A DNA stretch of 12,251 nucleotides from Bacteroidales bacterium (GTDB lineage: Bacteria; Bacteroidota; Bacteroidia; Bacteroidales; WCHB1-69). Every line of letters starts with the position of its first letter. The first letter of the stretch is position 1. The stretch is taken from the NCBI GenBank assembly GCA_031264975.1, contig JAISDH010000221.1:1-12251 (forward strand), in the 5' to 3' direction. Positions 1 through 7,058 of this stretch are shown here, piece after piece. The notes beneath the pieces are model-generated. The model searched no databases. It saw only the letters and a program-made list of their open reading frames with translations, and was not told the DNA's origin. Made by a program: the position numbers and the translations under genes.

Positions 1-38
1 TTAATTTAATTTGTAAAACAGTGATAAAATTTAGACCA

Positions 39-67
39 CAAAGATAAATAAAAGAAAGCGCTACAAA
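39..67 (-). promoter_or_regulatory. Leftward Bacteroidetes-type promoter match
   Basis: On the minus strand, positions 46-39 read TATCTTTG, a full match to the Bacteroidetes -7 consensus TAnnTTTG. Positions 67-64 read TTTG, matching the -33 element, with 17 bp between them. This suggests that a gene lying left of the window is transcribed leftward, making 1-909 a divergent intergenic region. No start codon context for that gene is visible inside the window. Confidence 0.45.
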
Positions 68-129
68 TAAAATATCAAGTAGACAAAAAGGGGACGTAAA
101 CCCGCTAAATAGGGGACAAGAGGGGGAAA

Positions 130-157
130 CAAGCAACAAGCAACAGGCAACAAGCAA
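130..157. repeat. Heptamer array A (CAAGCAA, 4 units)
   Basis: Four tandem heptamers, CAAGCAA x2, CAGGCAA and CAAGCAA, stand in exact 7-bp register. Purine-rich tracts flank the array on both sides (about 109-129 and 158-195). It has the same family sequence as the arrays at 758-827 and 6800-6890, on the opposite strand. A 7-bp period cannot keep a constant peptide repeat in one reading frame. No start codon or ribosome binding site points to coding here. Confidence 0.85.
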
Positions 158-280
158 CGAAGGAAAAGAGACATGAAAGAAGGAACAAGAGAACAGCTAA
201 AAGCTATATGACGTTGTATTAATTTTATTTGTCATATATAAATAAGTTAAATAAATTACAACCATGGAATAAGTTATTTT

Positions 281-511
281 CGGTTGACCGGAAATAGCTC
301 TCGGTTGACCGGAAATAGCTCTCGGCTAACCGGGAGTGGCTCTCGGTCAACCGAGAGTGGCTCTCGGTCAACCGGGAATGGCTCTCGGTCAACCGGGAGT
401 GGCTCTCGGTCAACCGGGAGTGACTCTCGGTCAACTGGGAGTGGCTCTCGGCTAACTGGGAGCTACTCCCGAACAAGCGGGAGCTACTCCCGAACAAGCG
501 AAAACCAATAT
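281..511 (+). repeat. 21-bp tandem palindromic repeat array, about 10-11 units
   Basis: Units begin at 281, 302, 323, 344, 365, 386, 407, 428, 449, 470 and 491 in exact 21-bp register. The commonest unit is CGGTCAACCGGGAGTGGCTCT. Together with the CTCT that ends the preceding unit, each forms an 18-nt hairpin, CTCtCGGT-CA-ACCGgGAG, followed by a 3-nt linker (usually TGG). The copy at 340-357 has perfect 8-bp arms. The two rightmost linked copies use a different stem, CTCCCG/CGGGAG around AACAAG. Outer units are the most diverged. Both strands stay open across the array, but only because 21 is a multiple of 3 and the unit has no stop; the open frames begin at TTG, and the nearby ATG at 264 is followed by a stop after one codon. 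I therefore do not call it coding. Function is unknown; candidates are a hairpin-array RNA or a phased protein-binding array. Confidence 0.9.
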
Positions 512-607
512 AAAAATAAGCGGAAGTACGAACGAAACAAAGAGACAAAAAACCACATAAACACGCGTTTAACTTACTAATAATGGAAATATTACTTCTT
601 CCTAATT

Positions 608-636
608 AAAGTCCTTCGGACTTTCCGTTTTTATTC
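608..636 (+). terminator. Terminator-like hairpin after the 21-bp array
   Basis: AAAGTCC (608-614) pairs with GGACTTT (618-624) around a TTC loop, a 7-bp perfect stem. It is followed by CCG and then a T-rich stretch (628-640). This is a reasonable rho-independent terminator for rightward transcription, about 100 nt past the end of the 21-bp array. The T-tract is separated from the stem by three bases, which weakens the call. Confidence 0.5.
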
Positions 637-638
637 TT

Positions 639-685
639 TTCATCCTGTAAATCTTCTCATCCCGTGAATCCTGATTCGGACAATT
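639..685. repeat. Degenerate ATCCTGTAAATC-type intergenic repeat
   Basis: Two related segments follow each other: CATCCTGTAAATC at 641-653 and CATCCCGTGAATC at 659-671, the second running into CTGATTCGGACAA. Their spacing is about 18 bp. I recall similar ATCCTGTAAATCCTGATT strings as degenerate intergenic repeats in other Bacteroidota, but have not checked this. No function can be read from it. Confidence 0.4.
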
Positions 686-757
686 TGGGTCGCTGCGAGA
701 GCGCCCCCTACATGTTCACTTGTCTACTATTCGTCTATTCGTCTTTTTTCTACTCAT

Positions 758-827
758 GGCTTGCCTGCCTGTTGCTTGCAGCTTGTTGCCTGTTGCTTGT
801 TGCTTGCCGCTTGTTGCCTATTGGTTG
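758..827. repeat. Heptamer array B (TTGCYTG, 10 units)
   Basis: Ten consecutive 7-bp units in register, variants of TTGCTTG: GGCTTGC, CTGCCTG, TTGCTTG, CAGCTTG, TTGCCTG, TTGCTTG, TTGCTTG, CCGCTTG, TTGCCTA, TTGGTTG. A pyrimidine-rich stretch precedes it (about 719-755). The left part is identical over 27 nt to 8459-8485 in the array next to rnr. The open frame across it translates to a Cys/Leu-rich string caused by the repeat and is not a gene. It ends about 80 bp before the TonB-dependent receptor start. Confidence 0.85.
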
Positions 828-909
828 GCTTATTTTTCTTTTTTCAAGTAAGATAAGAAAGGCGTGATTCTTTCGTTAGTTTAGCAATTAAAATCATGAT
901 AAGGAATAT

Positions 910-3270
910 ATGTATAAAAATTTTTCTCTTGGGATATTTTTCTTGCTTTTACTTGTTGAAGGGGTCGGTCAGCAGAATTATACCATAAGCGGCTACGTAA
1001 AAGATGCTTCTAATGGGGAAGCCTTGACCGGCGCAACAGTATATACCAAAGAGAATATGAAAGGAACGGTAGCTAATGCGTATGGTTTTTATTCTCTGAC
1101 GGTGGCGCGGGGGGAATATACGCTGGAAGTAACTTTTGTCGGGTATGAGAAATATACTGTCCCGATTAATCTATCTGAAAACATTCGTCGCAATATAGAA
1201 TTGTCTCCGATTCAGTATCAAATGGAAGAAGTAGTAGTATCGGCGTCAAGGGGAGACGCGAATGTGAGTTCTACCGAAATGGGAACTACCGAACTGAGAA
1301 TAGAAGCTATCAAAAAAACGCCCTCCTTCTTCGGAGAAGCCGACCTGATGAAAACCGTACAACTCTTGCCCGGCGTACAAAGTTCCGGCGAAGGCAGTTC
1401 CGGTTATTACGTTCGCGGGGGAGGCATTGACCAGAATTTAATTCTCCTCGACGATGCGGTTATCTATAATGCGGGACATTTGTTTGGTTTTTTCTCTATT
1501 TTCAACGCGGACGCCGTTCGTTCTGCCGAAATGATTAAAGCCGGTATGCCTGCCAACTATGGCGGAAGACTTGCTTCTGTTTTAAATGTTTCCATGAAGG
1601 AGGGCAATATGAAAAAGTATGAAGCGGAGGGTGGTATTGGGATTATTTTTGCCCGTCTAAACGTACAGGGACCTATTGTTAAAAATAAAGCGTCTTTCTT
1701 ATTGACGGGTCGAAGAACATACGTTGACAAGTTGATACAGCCTTTCTTGCGAAAAGATTCTCCGGCGAAGGGGCTTAAACTCTATTTCTATGACTTGAAC
1801 GGAAAAGTAAATTGGAGAATCAACGACAAACATCATCTCTTTTTGAGCGGCTATCATGGTTCCGACGCCTACGGATTTAAAAGTTCGGAAGGCAGTATGT
1901 ATGCTAATTTCGCCTGGCAAAATTCATCGGCTTCCTTTCGGTGGAATTACAATATAAGCAGTAAACTGTTTTTAAATACTTCCTTTATGTTCAGCGATTA
2001 CCAGTTTAATACGGAAATAGAAATGGACGTTTATAAATTGAAGATATTTTCCGGCATCAGAGATTACTCGGCAAAAACAGAACTGACTTACCTGCCCATT
2101 GCCGGTAACATTTTCCATGTAGGAGGCATGTATACTTTTCACCGGATAACGCCCAATACGTATGCCGCCGAGGCAACCTCCATGCTGGAAATACCACAGT
2201 CTCCTGTTTTCAATACGCACGAAGCGGCAATTTATGCCAATGATGAAATAGATTTAGGCGAAGCCATACGGTTAACGCTTGGCGTAAGGGGTTCGTACTT
2301 TCAGCACACAGGCGCTTTCACGTCCTATACGCCGGACGAAGTGGGACGAATCGGCGATTCTGTTATTTACGGCAAAGGCGAAAAGGTAAAAGATTTCTGG
2401 GGGATTGAGCCGCGCGCATCTGTTCGTTTTTCGATAGATAAAACGTTTTCTATTAAAGCGTCCTACATGCACAATTATCAGTATTTGCATCAGGTTACCA
2501 TGTCGAGTATCTCGTTGCCTACCGATATGTGGATGGCGAGTACCACGAATATAAAACCCCAAATTGGGAATCAATATTCGGTGGGGGTTTATAAGAATAT
2601 TCTCAAGGACATGTATGAGTTTTCAATCGAATTATATTATAAGGATATGAAAAACCAAACAGAATATAAGGCGGGCTATTCCCCAATTACTGAAGCGACA
2701 AAATATTTGGAACAGCAATACACGCAAGGAGATGGCTATTCATACGGAGCCGAGTTTTTTGTCAACAAAACCTACGGTAAATTCACCGGTTGGATAGGTT
2801 ATACATTATCATGGACAAGGAGAATATTTCCGGAACTCAACAACGGAAAAGAATATCCCGCCCACCACGACCGACGACACGATATTTCCGTCATGCTTTC
2901 CTACGAAATATTACCTCAACTAACCACGTCGATTGTCTGGGTCTACGCAACAGGAAATACCATGACAATACCTTTGGGATTCTATTTCATGGGCTATGAT
3001 ATGGTAACGGAATATAGCGAAAAAAACGCCTTTCGTGTTCCGCCTTATCACCGCATGGATATTTCCGTCAATTGGGTCATCAAAAAGACAGAACGCTTTG
3101 AAAACTCATTGAACTTTTCCGTCTACAATGTTTATAACAGAAGAAACCCCTTCTTTATCTCCATTGGCAGCCAGCTTGACCAAACCAAAGGTGAAATCAC
3201 CAATACGGCATACCAAATGTCATTGTTTCCCATCATCCCTTCCATCACCTGGAACTTTAAATTTAAATAG
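910..3270 (+). CDS. TonB-dependent receptor with carboxypeptidase-regulatory-like domain
   Basis: Outer-membrane active transporter, 786 aa. Residues 1-20 form a signal peptide (hydrophobic FFLLLLVEGVG). Residues about 24-108 are a CarboxypepD_reg-like beta-sandwich, with the typical ISGYVKDASNGEALTGA and YGFYSLTV strings, ending in EEVVVSA. Residues about 125-232 are the plug domain, with LLPGVQ, YYVRGGG (166-172) and MPANYGGRLASVLNV. The rest is the beta-barrel, ending in an alternating terminal strand (SITWNFKFK). The ATG at 910 is chosen because it begins the signal peptide and has AAGGA four bases upstream. The stop is 3 nt before the DUF4249 lipoprotein gene, so they form an operon. This subclass pairs with DUF4249 rather than SusD, and the substrate is unknown. 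No well-matched promoter was found; TTAGTTTAG at 876-884 is only a near match. Confidence 0.93.
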   Translation: MYKNFSLGIFFLLLLVEGVGQQNYTISGYVKDASNGEALTGATVYTKENMKGTVANAYGFYSLTVARGEYTLEVTFVGYEKYTVPINLSENIRRNIELSPIQYQMEEVVVSASRGDANVSSTEMGTTELRIEAIKKTPSFFGEADLMKTVQLLPGVQSSGEGSSGYYVRGGGIDQNLILLDDAVIYNAGHLFGFFSIFNADAVRSAEMIKAGMPANYGGRLASVLNVSMKEGNMKKYEAEGGIGIIFARLNVQGPIVKNKASFLLTGRRTYVDKLIQPFLRKDSPAKGLKLYFYDLNGKVNWRINDKHHLFLSGYHGSDAYGFKSSEGSMYANFAWQNSSASFRWNYNISSKLFLNTSFMFSDYQFNTEIEMDVYKLKIFSGIRDYSAKTELTYLPIAGNIFHVGGMYTFHRITPNTYAAEATSMLEIPQSPVFNTHEAAIYANDEIDLGEAIRLTLGVRGSYFQHTGAFTSYTPDEVGRIGDSVIYGKGEKVKDFWGIEPRASVRFSIDKTFSIKASYMHNYQYLHQVTMSSISLPTDMWMASTTNIKPQIGNQYSVGVYKNILKDMYEFSIELYYKDMKNQTEYKAGYSPITEATKYLEQQYTQGDGYSYGAEFFVNKTYGKFTGWIGYTLSWTRRIFPELNNGKEYPAHHDRRHDISVMLSYEILPQLTTSIVWVYATGNTMTIPLGFYFMGYDMVTEYSEKNAFRVPPYHRMDISVNWVIKKTERFENSLNFSVYNVYNRRNPFFISIGSQLDQTKGEITNTAYQMSLFPIIPSITWNFKFK

Positions 3271-3273
3271 AAA

Positions 3274-4203
3274 ATGAAAACAAAGAAAGAAAAAACGATT
3301 ATCATCACTTTGCTACTTATCATCCTGTCGGCTTGCGAAACGCCTATTTCTTTGACTATCCCCGACAAGAAAAGCACAAAAATAATAGAAGGTTGGATAG
3401 AAAACAACAAACCGCCCGTTGTGGTTATTTCCCAATCTTTGTCGTATTATTCAACCATCAGTCTTGCCTCCCTGCTATCTTCCGCCGACACGACCGCCAT
3501 CGTAAAGGTAAGCGACGACATGGGTAACACCGAACAGTTAAAACTTGGATTCAGTCTCGACCATCTTTTGGGCGCCTTGGGAAAAGCATACATCGGAAAC
3601 GGAAGAACAATCATCGGGCAACCCGGACACACTTATACCTTATATATAGAATCCGGTGAAAAAATATATACCGCCCAGACCACGATTCCGCTGAACACGG
3701 TACAGATTGATTCTTTGGGTTTGTACCGGCAATTCACAGACACAACGGCAACGCTTCGTGTTTTTTTCACAGACAGGGCAGACTCTTACGACTGTTACCG
3801 ATTCTTTTTAATGATTAAGGATTTGGACATATATTTTTCACAAATATTCAGCGGCACCTTTGACGATTTAACTTTTAACGGTCTCTCGGCATCCTACGAA
3901 ATGATGCGCAGTCCGGCAACCAACCTTACCATTTCGGGTCTAAGCAGAGAAGAACGGGAAAATTATAACCGCGCAACATTCCGAAACGGCGACGTCATTT
4001 ACGTAAAATCCACCTTGACCGACAAAGCTACCCAAGAACATTGGTTCCCGTTACAAACAGACATTTCCATGGGGATGAATCCTTTCCTTACCCCCGGAAC
4101 ATATCCAACCAATATACAGGGAGAAAATGTATCCGGCATTTGGTCAGGCTACCACGCAAGATACGATACCATCAGATACGACTCAACAACAATACTGAGA
4201 TGA
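3274..4203 (+). CDS. DUF4249-family lipoprotein, partner of the TonB-dependent receptor
   Basis: 309 aa. Residues 1-21 are a lipoprotein signal: lysine-rich start, hydrophobic core and LSAC lipobox with Cys21, so it is predicted to be lipidated and outer-membrane attached. The next part (about 25-130), with IIEGWIENNKPPVVVISQS, AIVKVSDDMGNTEQL and GQPGHTYTLYIES, matches what I know of DUF4249: two beta-sandwich-like stretches usually encoded directly after a TonB-dependent receptor. The C-terminal part ends with ENVSGIWSGYHARYDT, equivalent to the family's terminal segment. Length is in the family's normal range. The start is 3 nt after the receptor stop, implying translational coupling and a joint role at the cell surface, by analogy with SusD. 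The ligand is unknown. An overlapping minus-strand open frame at 3132-3410 is a shadow. Confidence 0.87.
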   Translation: MKTKKEKTIIITLLLIILSACETPISLTIPDKKSTKIIEGWIENNKPPVVVISQSLSYYSTISLASLLSSADTTAIVKVSDDMGNTEQLKLGFSLDHLLGALGKAYIGNGRTIIGQPGHTYTLYIESGEKIYTAQTTIPLNTVQIDSLGLYRQFTDTTATLRVFFTDRADSYDCYRFFLMIKDLDIYFSQIFSGTFDDLTFNGLSASYEMMRSPATNLTISGLSREERENYNRATFRNGDVIYVKSTLTDKATQEHWFPLQTDISMGMNPFLTPGTYPTNIQGENVSGIWSGYHARYDTIRYDSTTILR

Positions 4204-4233
4204 AAAGGAGACAAGCAGGCAAGCCACAAGTAG

Positions 4234-4253
4234 AGACGCGATGCTTCGCGTCT
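4234..4253. repeat. REP-like palindrome
   Basis: AGACGCGA (4234-4241) and TCGCGTCT (4246-4253) form a perfect 8-bp stem with the loop TGCT. Palindromes of the form TAGAGACGCG...CGCGTCT are, from memory, dispersed intergenic repeats in several phyla, including cyanobacteria; this was not checked. It lies 31 bp past the DUF4249 stop and could also stabilise or terminate that mRNA, but no T-tract follows. Confidence 0.6.
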
Positions 4254-4267
4254 TCAAAGACAAGGGA

Positions 4268-4323
4268 CAAGGTGTAGGGTGAAAATAATGATTAATGATT
4301 AACGCTTGAACCCTTACACTTTG
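4268..4323. terminator. Possible bidirectional stem between convergent genes
   Basis: CAAGGTGTAGGG (4268-4279) can pair with CCCTTACACTTTG (4311-4323) with one G-T wobble and one bulge, enclosing a 31-nt loop. The position between two convergent genes fits a shared terminator, but the loop is large and there is no run of T, so this is weak. Confidence 0.3.
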
Positions 4324-4337
4324 TACGGTGTAGCTTA

Positions 4338-4393
4338 TTCCGTGTTCCGTGTACCTTGTTCCTTGTACCTTGTTCCTTGTTCTGTGTACCGTG
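4338..4393. repeat. Heptamer array C (TTCCTTG/TACCTTG, 8 units)
   Basis: Eight units in register: TTCCGTG x2, TACCTTG, TTCCTTG, TACCTTG, TTCCTTG, TTCTGTG, TACCGTG. The array begins 5 nt beyond the stop codon of ahpF, so on the ahpF mRNA strand the 3' end reads as CAAGGNA-type units. TTC and TAC openings alternate over 4345-4386. Confidence 0.85.
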
Positions 4394-4398
4394 TTCTT

Positions 4399-5952
4399 TT
4401 ACCGAATAACGTTGCGGATTTTGTCGTCAAAAGCGGATAAAGCAGCTTTTGCTCCTTCTCCAATCGCGATGACAATTTGTTTGTATGGTTGGGAAGAGAC
4501 GTCTCCGGCAGCATAAATGCCCGGTACATTGGTTCGACAATGTGCATCAATGATTATCTCTCCTATCTTATTCGTAGCAACAATTTCCTTAAACAGAGAA
4601 CTGTTAGGCAGCAAACCAATTTGAATGAAAATACCTTCCAAATTTACAACCCTTTCTTCATCTGTTTGACGGTCTTTTATTTTAATTCCAATTATCTTTT
4701 CGCCGTCTCCCAATAATTCGACCGTTTGACTATGCAGGAAAACATCCACATTGGGAAGAGCTTGGATTTTCTTTTTCAGTACTTCGTCTGCTTTCAGTTC
4801 TTCCATAAATTCAAACACCGTTACTTTAGAGCAAATCCCCGCCAAATCAATAGCCGCCTCTATTCCTGAATTTCCGCCTCCAATAACGGCAACCTGTTTT
4901 CCTTTATAAAACGGTCCATCACAATGAGGACAAAAAGCAACGCCTTTCGCAATGTATTTCGATTCTCCTTCCACATTCAGTCGTCTCCACTTGGCGCCTG
5001 TAGCAATAATCAATGCCGGCGTTCTGAACGTTTCGCCTCCTTTTGTATGTATTATTTTGTCCGTACCGTTCAGTTCCACCTTTTCAACGGTTCGATTATC
5101 AAAGACGTCAATCGGATATTCCTGTAAGTGGGTTCTAAAGTTATCTGCAAGCTGTCTTCCCGTAGTACGGGGGATAGAAATAAAATTCTCAATAGCCTGC
5201 GTTTCCAATATCTGCCCTCCTGTCTTCTCTGCGATAACAGCAACTTTCAACCCTTTACGCGCCAAATATATGGCGGCAGAAGTTCCCGCCGGACCAGCGC
5301 CAATAACCAAAACGTCATAATCTCTCGTTTCATATATTACTCCGACAGGTTCTGTTCCATATTTATTTTCAAGTTTATCAAGCAACTCGCTAAACACTGC
5401 ACGACCGGAATGTATAAATTCGCCTTCCGCAAATACAGCCGGAACTCCCCGTATCTTCAAATTGTTAACCTCTTCCTGATTAATACTGCCGTCTACTATT
5501 TCATGGCGGATATTCGGATTCAGTATTGTCATCAGATTAAAAGCCTGAACAACATCAGGACAATTGGTACAACTAAGCGATACATAAGTTGTAATATGAA
5601 TATTTCCTTTCAGCGCCTTTACCCTGTTTTGAATAAACTCATCCGGAAAGTTCTTGCCTTTACCGTCGCTATTCAAAATGGCTAAAAGCAAAGTTGAAAA
5701 CTCATGTCCGTTGGGAACCATTCTGAATTTTATACCTGTCTTCTGTCCGTCTTTTAAGAGATAAACTTCCAATCCGCTTCCTTTATTTATGCGGCATTCT
5801 ATCCTGTCGGAACAGGAGGCTGTATCTTCCAGCAATTCTATCAATTCTTCACGACTTTCGTGTTCGTCGGAAACAAAAATATCCAACGTATAAGAGGACA
5901 AAAGTTCCGAGAGAATCGACTTCACTTGAGCTTTTAATTCGGTATCTAACAT
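4399..5952 (-). CDS. ahpF: Alkyl hydroperoxide reductase subunit F
   Basis: Cytoplasmic flavoprotein disulfide reductase of 517 aa (about 520 is usual), which passes electrons from NAD(P)H through FAD and two dithiols to AhpC. Residues 1-200 are the double-thioredoxin-fold N-terminal domain with redox pair C128-TN-C131 (SLSCTNCPDVVQAFNLM). FAD binding is at GAGPAG (218-223) and AAGDV (481-485). The second dithiol is C341-PH-C344 (FCPHCDGP). The NAD(P)H site has GGGNSG (358-363). All expected redox residues are present. It lies 78 nt downstream of ahpC on the same strand, so they are very likely co-transcribed. A strong hairpin in the gap may lower ahpF expression relative to ahpC. The stop codon touches heptamer array C. 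Confidence 0.96.
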   Translation of the reverse strand: MLDTELKAQVKSILSELLSSYTLDIFVSDEHESREELIELLEDTASCSDRIECRINKGSGLEVYLLKDGQKTGIKFRMVPNGHEFSTLLLAILNSDGKGKNFPDEFIQNRVKALKGNIHITTYVSLSCTNCPDVVQAFNLMTILNPNIRHEIVDGSINQEEVNNLKIRGVPAVFAEGEFIHSGRAVFSELLDKLENKYGTEPVGVIYETRDYDVLVIGAGPAGTSAAIYLARKGLKVAVIAEKTGGQILETQAIENFISIPRTTGRQLADNFRTHLQEYPIDVFDNRTVEKVELNGTDKIIHTKGGETFRTPALIIATGAKWRRLNVEGESKYIAKGVAFCPHCDGPFYKGKQVAVIGGGNSGIEAAIDLAGICSKVTVFEFMEELKADEVLKKKIQALPNVDVFLHSQTVELLGDGEKIIGIKIKDRQTDEERVVNLEGIFIQIGLLPNSSLFKEIVATNKIGEIIIDAHCRTNVPGIYAAGDVSSQPYKQIVIAIGEGAKAALSAFDDKIRNVIR

Positions 5953-5985
5953 ATATTATTTGATGATAAAATTATTTACTAATGA

Positions 5986-6016
5986 AAACGGAGTAAACAC
6001 TTGTTTTACTCCGTTT
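5986..6016 (-). terminator. Hairpin in the ahpC-ahpF gap
   Basis: A 12-bp perfect inverted repeat: AAACGGAGTAAA at 5986-5997 and TTTACTCCGTTT at 6005-6016, with a 7-nt loop. Read on the minus strand it lies 14 nt past the ahpC stop and ends in GTTTTC, so it is a weak or partial intrinsic terminator or a 3' stabilising structure. The gene order ahpC-hairpin-ahpF suggests that it sets a higher level of AhpC than AhpF; that role is inference. Confidence 0.7.
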
Positions 6017-6030
6017 CTTTCGACCATGTT

Positions 6031-6597
6031 TTAAATTTTCCCTACCAGGTCGATGCCCGGTTTTAAAGTTTTGTCTCCTTTTTTCCACTTTGCGGGACAA
6101 ACTTCATTCGGATGTGCTGCTATAAATTGAGCCGCTTCCACTTTACGAAGCAATTCGCTGGCATTTCGTCCGATTCCGTTGTCGTGGATTTCGCACAGTT
6201 TAATTTGACCTTCGGGATTAAAAAGGAATGTTCCCCGATAAGCAATACCTTCTTCTTCAATATACACGCCTAATGCACGCGAAAGCGCTCCTGTTGGGTC
6301 GGCAAGCATAGGATACTGTATCTTTTTGATACTGTCGGAAACGTCGTGCCATGCTTTGTGTACAAACTGCGTATCAGCGCTTACTGAATAAACTTCAACG
6401 CCAAGTTCTTTAAATTTCCCATAATTGTCTGCCATATCTTCCAATTCTGTAGGACAGACAAATGTAAAATCAGCAGGATAGAAGAAGAAAATTCCCCATT
6501 TCCCATTTACATCTTTATTGGAGATAGTTTTAAACTCGCCATTGTGATAGGCATTTACTTTGAACTCTGGAATGTTCGAATTAATGATTGATGTCAT
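6031..6597 (-). CDS. ahpC: Alkyl hydroperoxide reductase subunit C (2-Cys peroxiredoxin)
   Basis: 188 aa, the usual AhpC length. It reduces hydrogen peroxide, alkyl hydroperoxides and peroxynitrite in the cytoplasm. The peroxidatic cysteine is C48 in FYPADFTFVCPTE, and the resolving cysteine is C167 in NEVCPAKW, giving a typical 2-Cys enzyme. Other family marks are VSADTQFVHKAWH (72-84), YPMLADPTG (95-103), RGTFLFNPEG (121-130) and GIGRNASELLRKV (141-153). It is the first gene of the ahpCF pair and has its own promoter match at 6663-6689. Peroxide control by OxyR is common for this operon in Bacteroides, but I could not identify an OxyR site by eye. Confidence 0.97.
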   Translation of the reverse strand: MTSIINSNIPEFKVNAYHNGEFKTISNKDVNGKWGIFFFYPADFTFVCPTELEDMADNYGKFKELGVEVYSVSADTQFVHKAWHDVSDSIKKIQYPMLADPTGALSRALGVYIEEEGIAYRGTFLFNPEGQIKLCEIHDNGIGRNASELLRKVEAAQFIAAHPNEVCPAKWKKGDKTLKPGIDLVGKI

Positions 6598-6662
6598 ACT
6601 CTATACTTTATAATTTATAATCGTTTTAAGTTCTCAATTAAACTTGAGATTTATAATGGTTA

Positions 6663-6689
6663 CAAAGGTACAATAATTCCAAATACAAA
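6663..6689 (-). promoter_or_regulatory. Probable ahpC promoter
   Basis: On the minus strand, 6670-6663 reads TACCTTTG, a full match to TAnnTTTG. A TTTG lies at 6689-6686 with a 15-bp gap, shorter than ideal. The predicted transcript would have a 5' leader of roughly 55-60 nt before the ahpC ATG at 6597. Confidence 0.6.
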
Positions 6690-6745
6690 CGAACAATCCC
6701 CGAAGAAAATATTCATTGTTCTTTCCAATACCCTTCAGAAATAGT

Positions 6746-6773
6746 GATTAATGGTTAACGGTTAACGGTCAAT
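6746..6773. repeat. Heptamer array G (GGTTAAC type, 4 units)
   Basis: GATTAAT, GGTTAAC, GGTTAAC, GGTCAAT in exact 7-bp register. The same motif pair, GATTAAT GATTAAC, occurs at 4290-4303. It stands just left of array E, separated by a pyrimidine-rich stretch. The GGTCAA core is also present in the 21-bp units at 344-448, perhaps by chance. Confidence 0.7.
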
Positions 6774-6799
6774 TGTTCCTTTCGCTCTTCGTGACATGC

Positions 6800-6890
6800 C
6801 TGCTTGTTGCGTGTTGCGTGTTGCATGTTGCTTGTTGCTTGTTGCTTGTTGCATCTTGCATGTTGCGTGTTGCATGTTGCATATTGCTTG
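6800..6890. repeat. Heptamer array E (TTGCNTG, 13 units)
   Basis: The longest heptamer array in the window: CTGCTTG followed by twelve in-register units that all begin with TTGC (from 6807) and vary mainly at positions 5 and 7 (TTGCGTG, TTGCATG, TTGCTTG, TTGCATC, TTGCATA). It lies between the divergent ahpC and yidD genes. The Cys-rich open frames across it come from the repeat. Confidence 0.9.
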
Positions 6891-6951
6891 CAGCCTTTTT
6901 CCTTTCGCCCTTAAATCTGAATTATATCTTTTCCGGTTACGAACTTTATAC

Positions 6952-6960
6952 TATCTTTGC
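6952..6960 (+). promoter_or_regulatory. yidD promoter -7 element
   Basis: TATCTTTGC matches the Bacteroidetes -7 consensus TAnnTTTG in full. No clear -33 TTTG was seen at the right distance. It predicts transcription from about 6967 and a leader of about 90 nt before yidD. Confidence 0.6.
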
Positions 6961-6969
6961 ATTTCCGTA

Positions 6970-7036
6970 ATTGGGACAATGGAGTATGGTTGTTATCTTC
7001 ATTATACAAACAATACTTTCTTCCCGATTGCCCAAT
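6970..7036 (+). promoter_or_regulatory. Possible stem in the yidD leader
   Basis: ATTGGGACAAT (6970-6980) can pair with ATTGCCCAAT (7027-7036), ten base pairs with one bulged A and a 46-nt loop. It starts almost at the predicted transcript start and ends 22 nt before the yidD ATG. It does not match any riboswitch or leader class I recognise. Confidence 0.3.
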
Positions 7037-7058
7037 ATTTAATACAGTTGCCATTACA

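Larger units (their letters stand above)
4204..4337. other. Convergent intergenic region after the DUF4249 gene
   Basis: No gene. From left to right it holds a single GACAAGCAGGCAAGCC-type repeat fragment right after the stop codon, a GC-rich palindrome (4234-4253), a long-range stem (4268-4279 with 4311-4323), and a short period-7 stretch, GATTAAT GATTAAC (4290-4303), that matches the array at 6746-6773. It joins heptamer array C at 4338. Confidence 0.6.

Noticed and set aside
281..511. CRISPR array
   Set aside because: Units are contiguous 21-mers with a 3-nt linker and no variable spacers of 30-40 bp; no cas genes are nearby.
284..580. Open frame of 98 aa with Ser/Gly/Thr heptapeptide repeats over the 21-bp array
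   Set aside because: It starts at TTG with no ribosome binding site; it is open because the unit length is a multiple of 3 and lacks stops, and the opposite strand (225-548) is equally open.
664..867. Cys/Leu-rich open frame
   Set aside because: The peptide is only the translation of heptamer array B, with no recognisable domain.
4952..5685. Plus-strand open frames of 122 and 185 aa inside ahpF
   Set aside because: Shadows of ahpF, whose protein has every expected motif.
6957..7058. Longer N-terminus of YidD
   Set aside because: The extension has no family similarity and would start almost at the -7 element; the protein from 7059 has the normal length.
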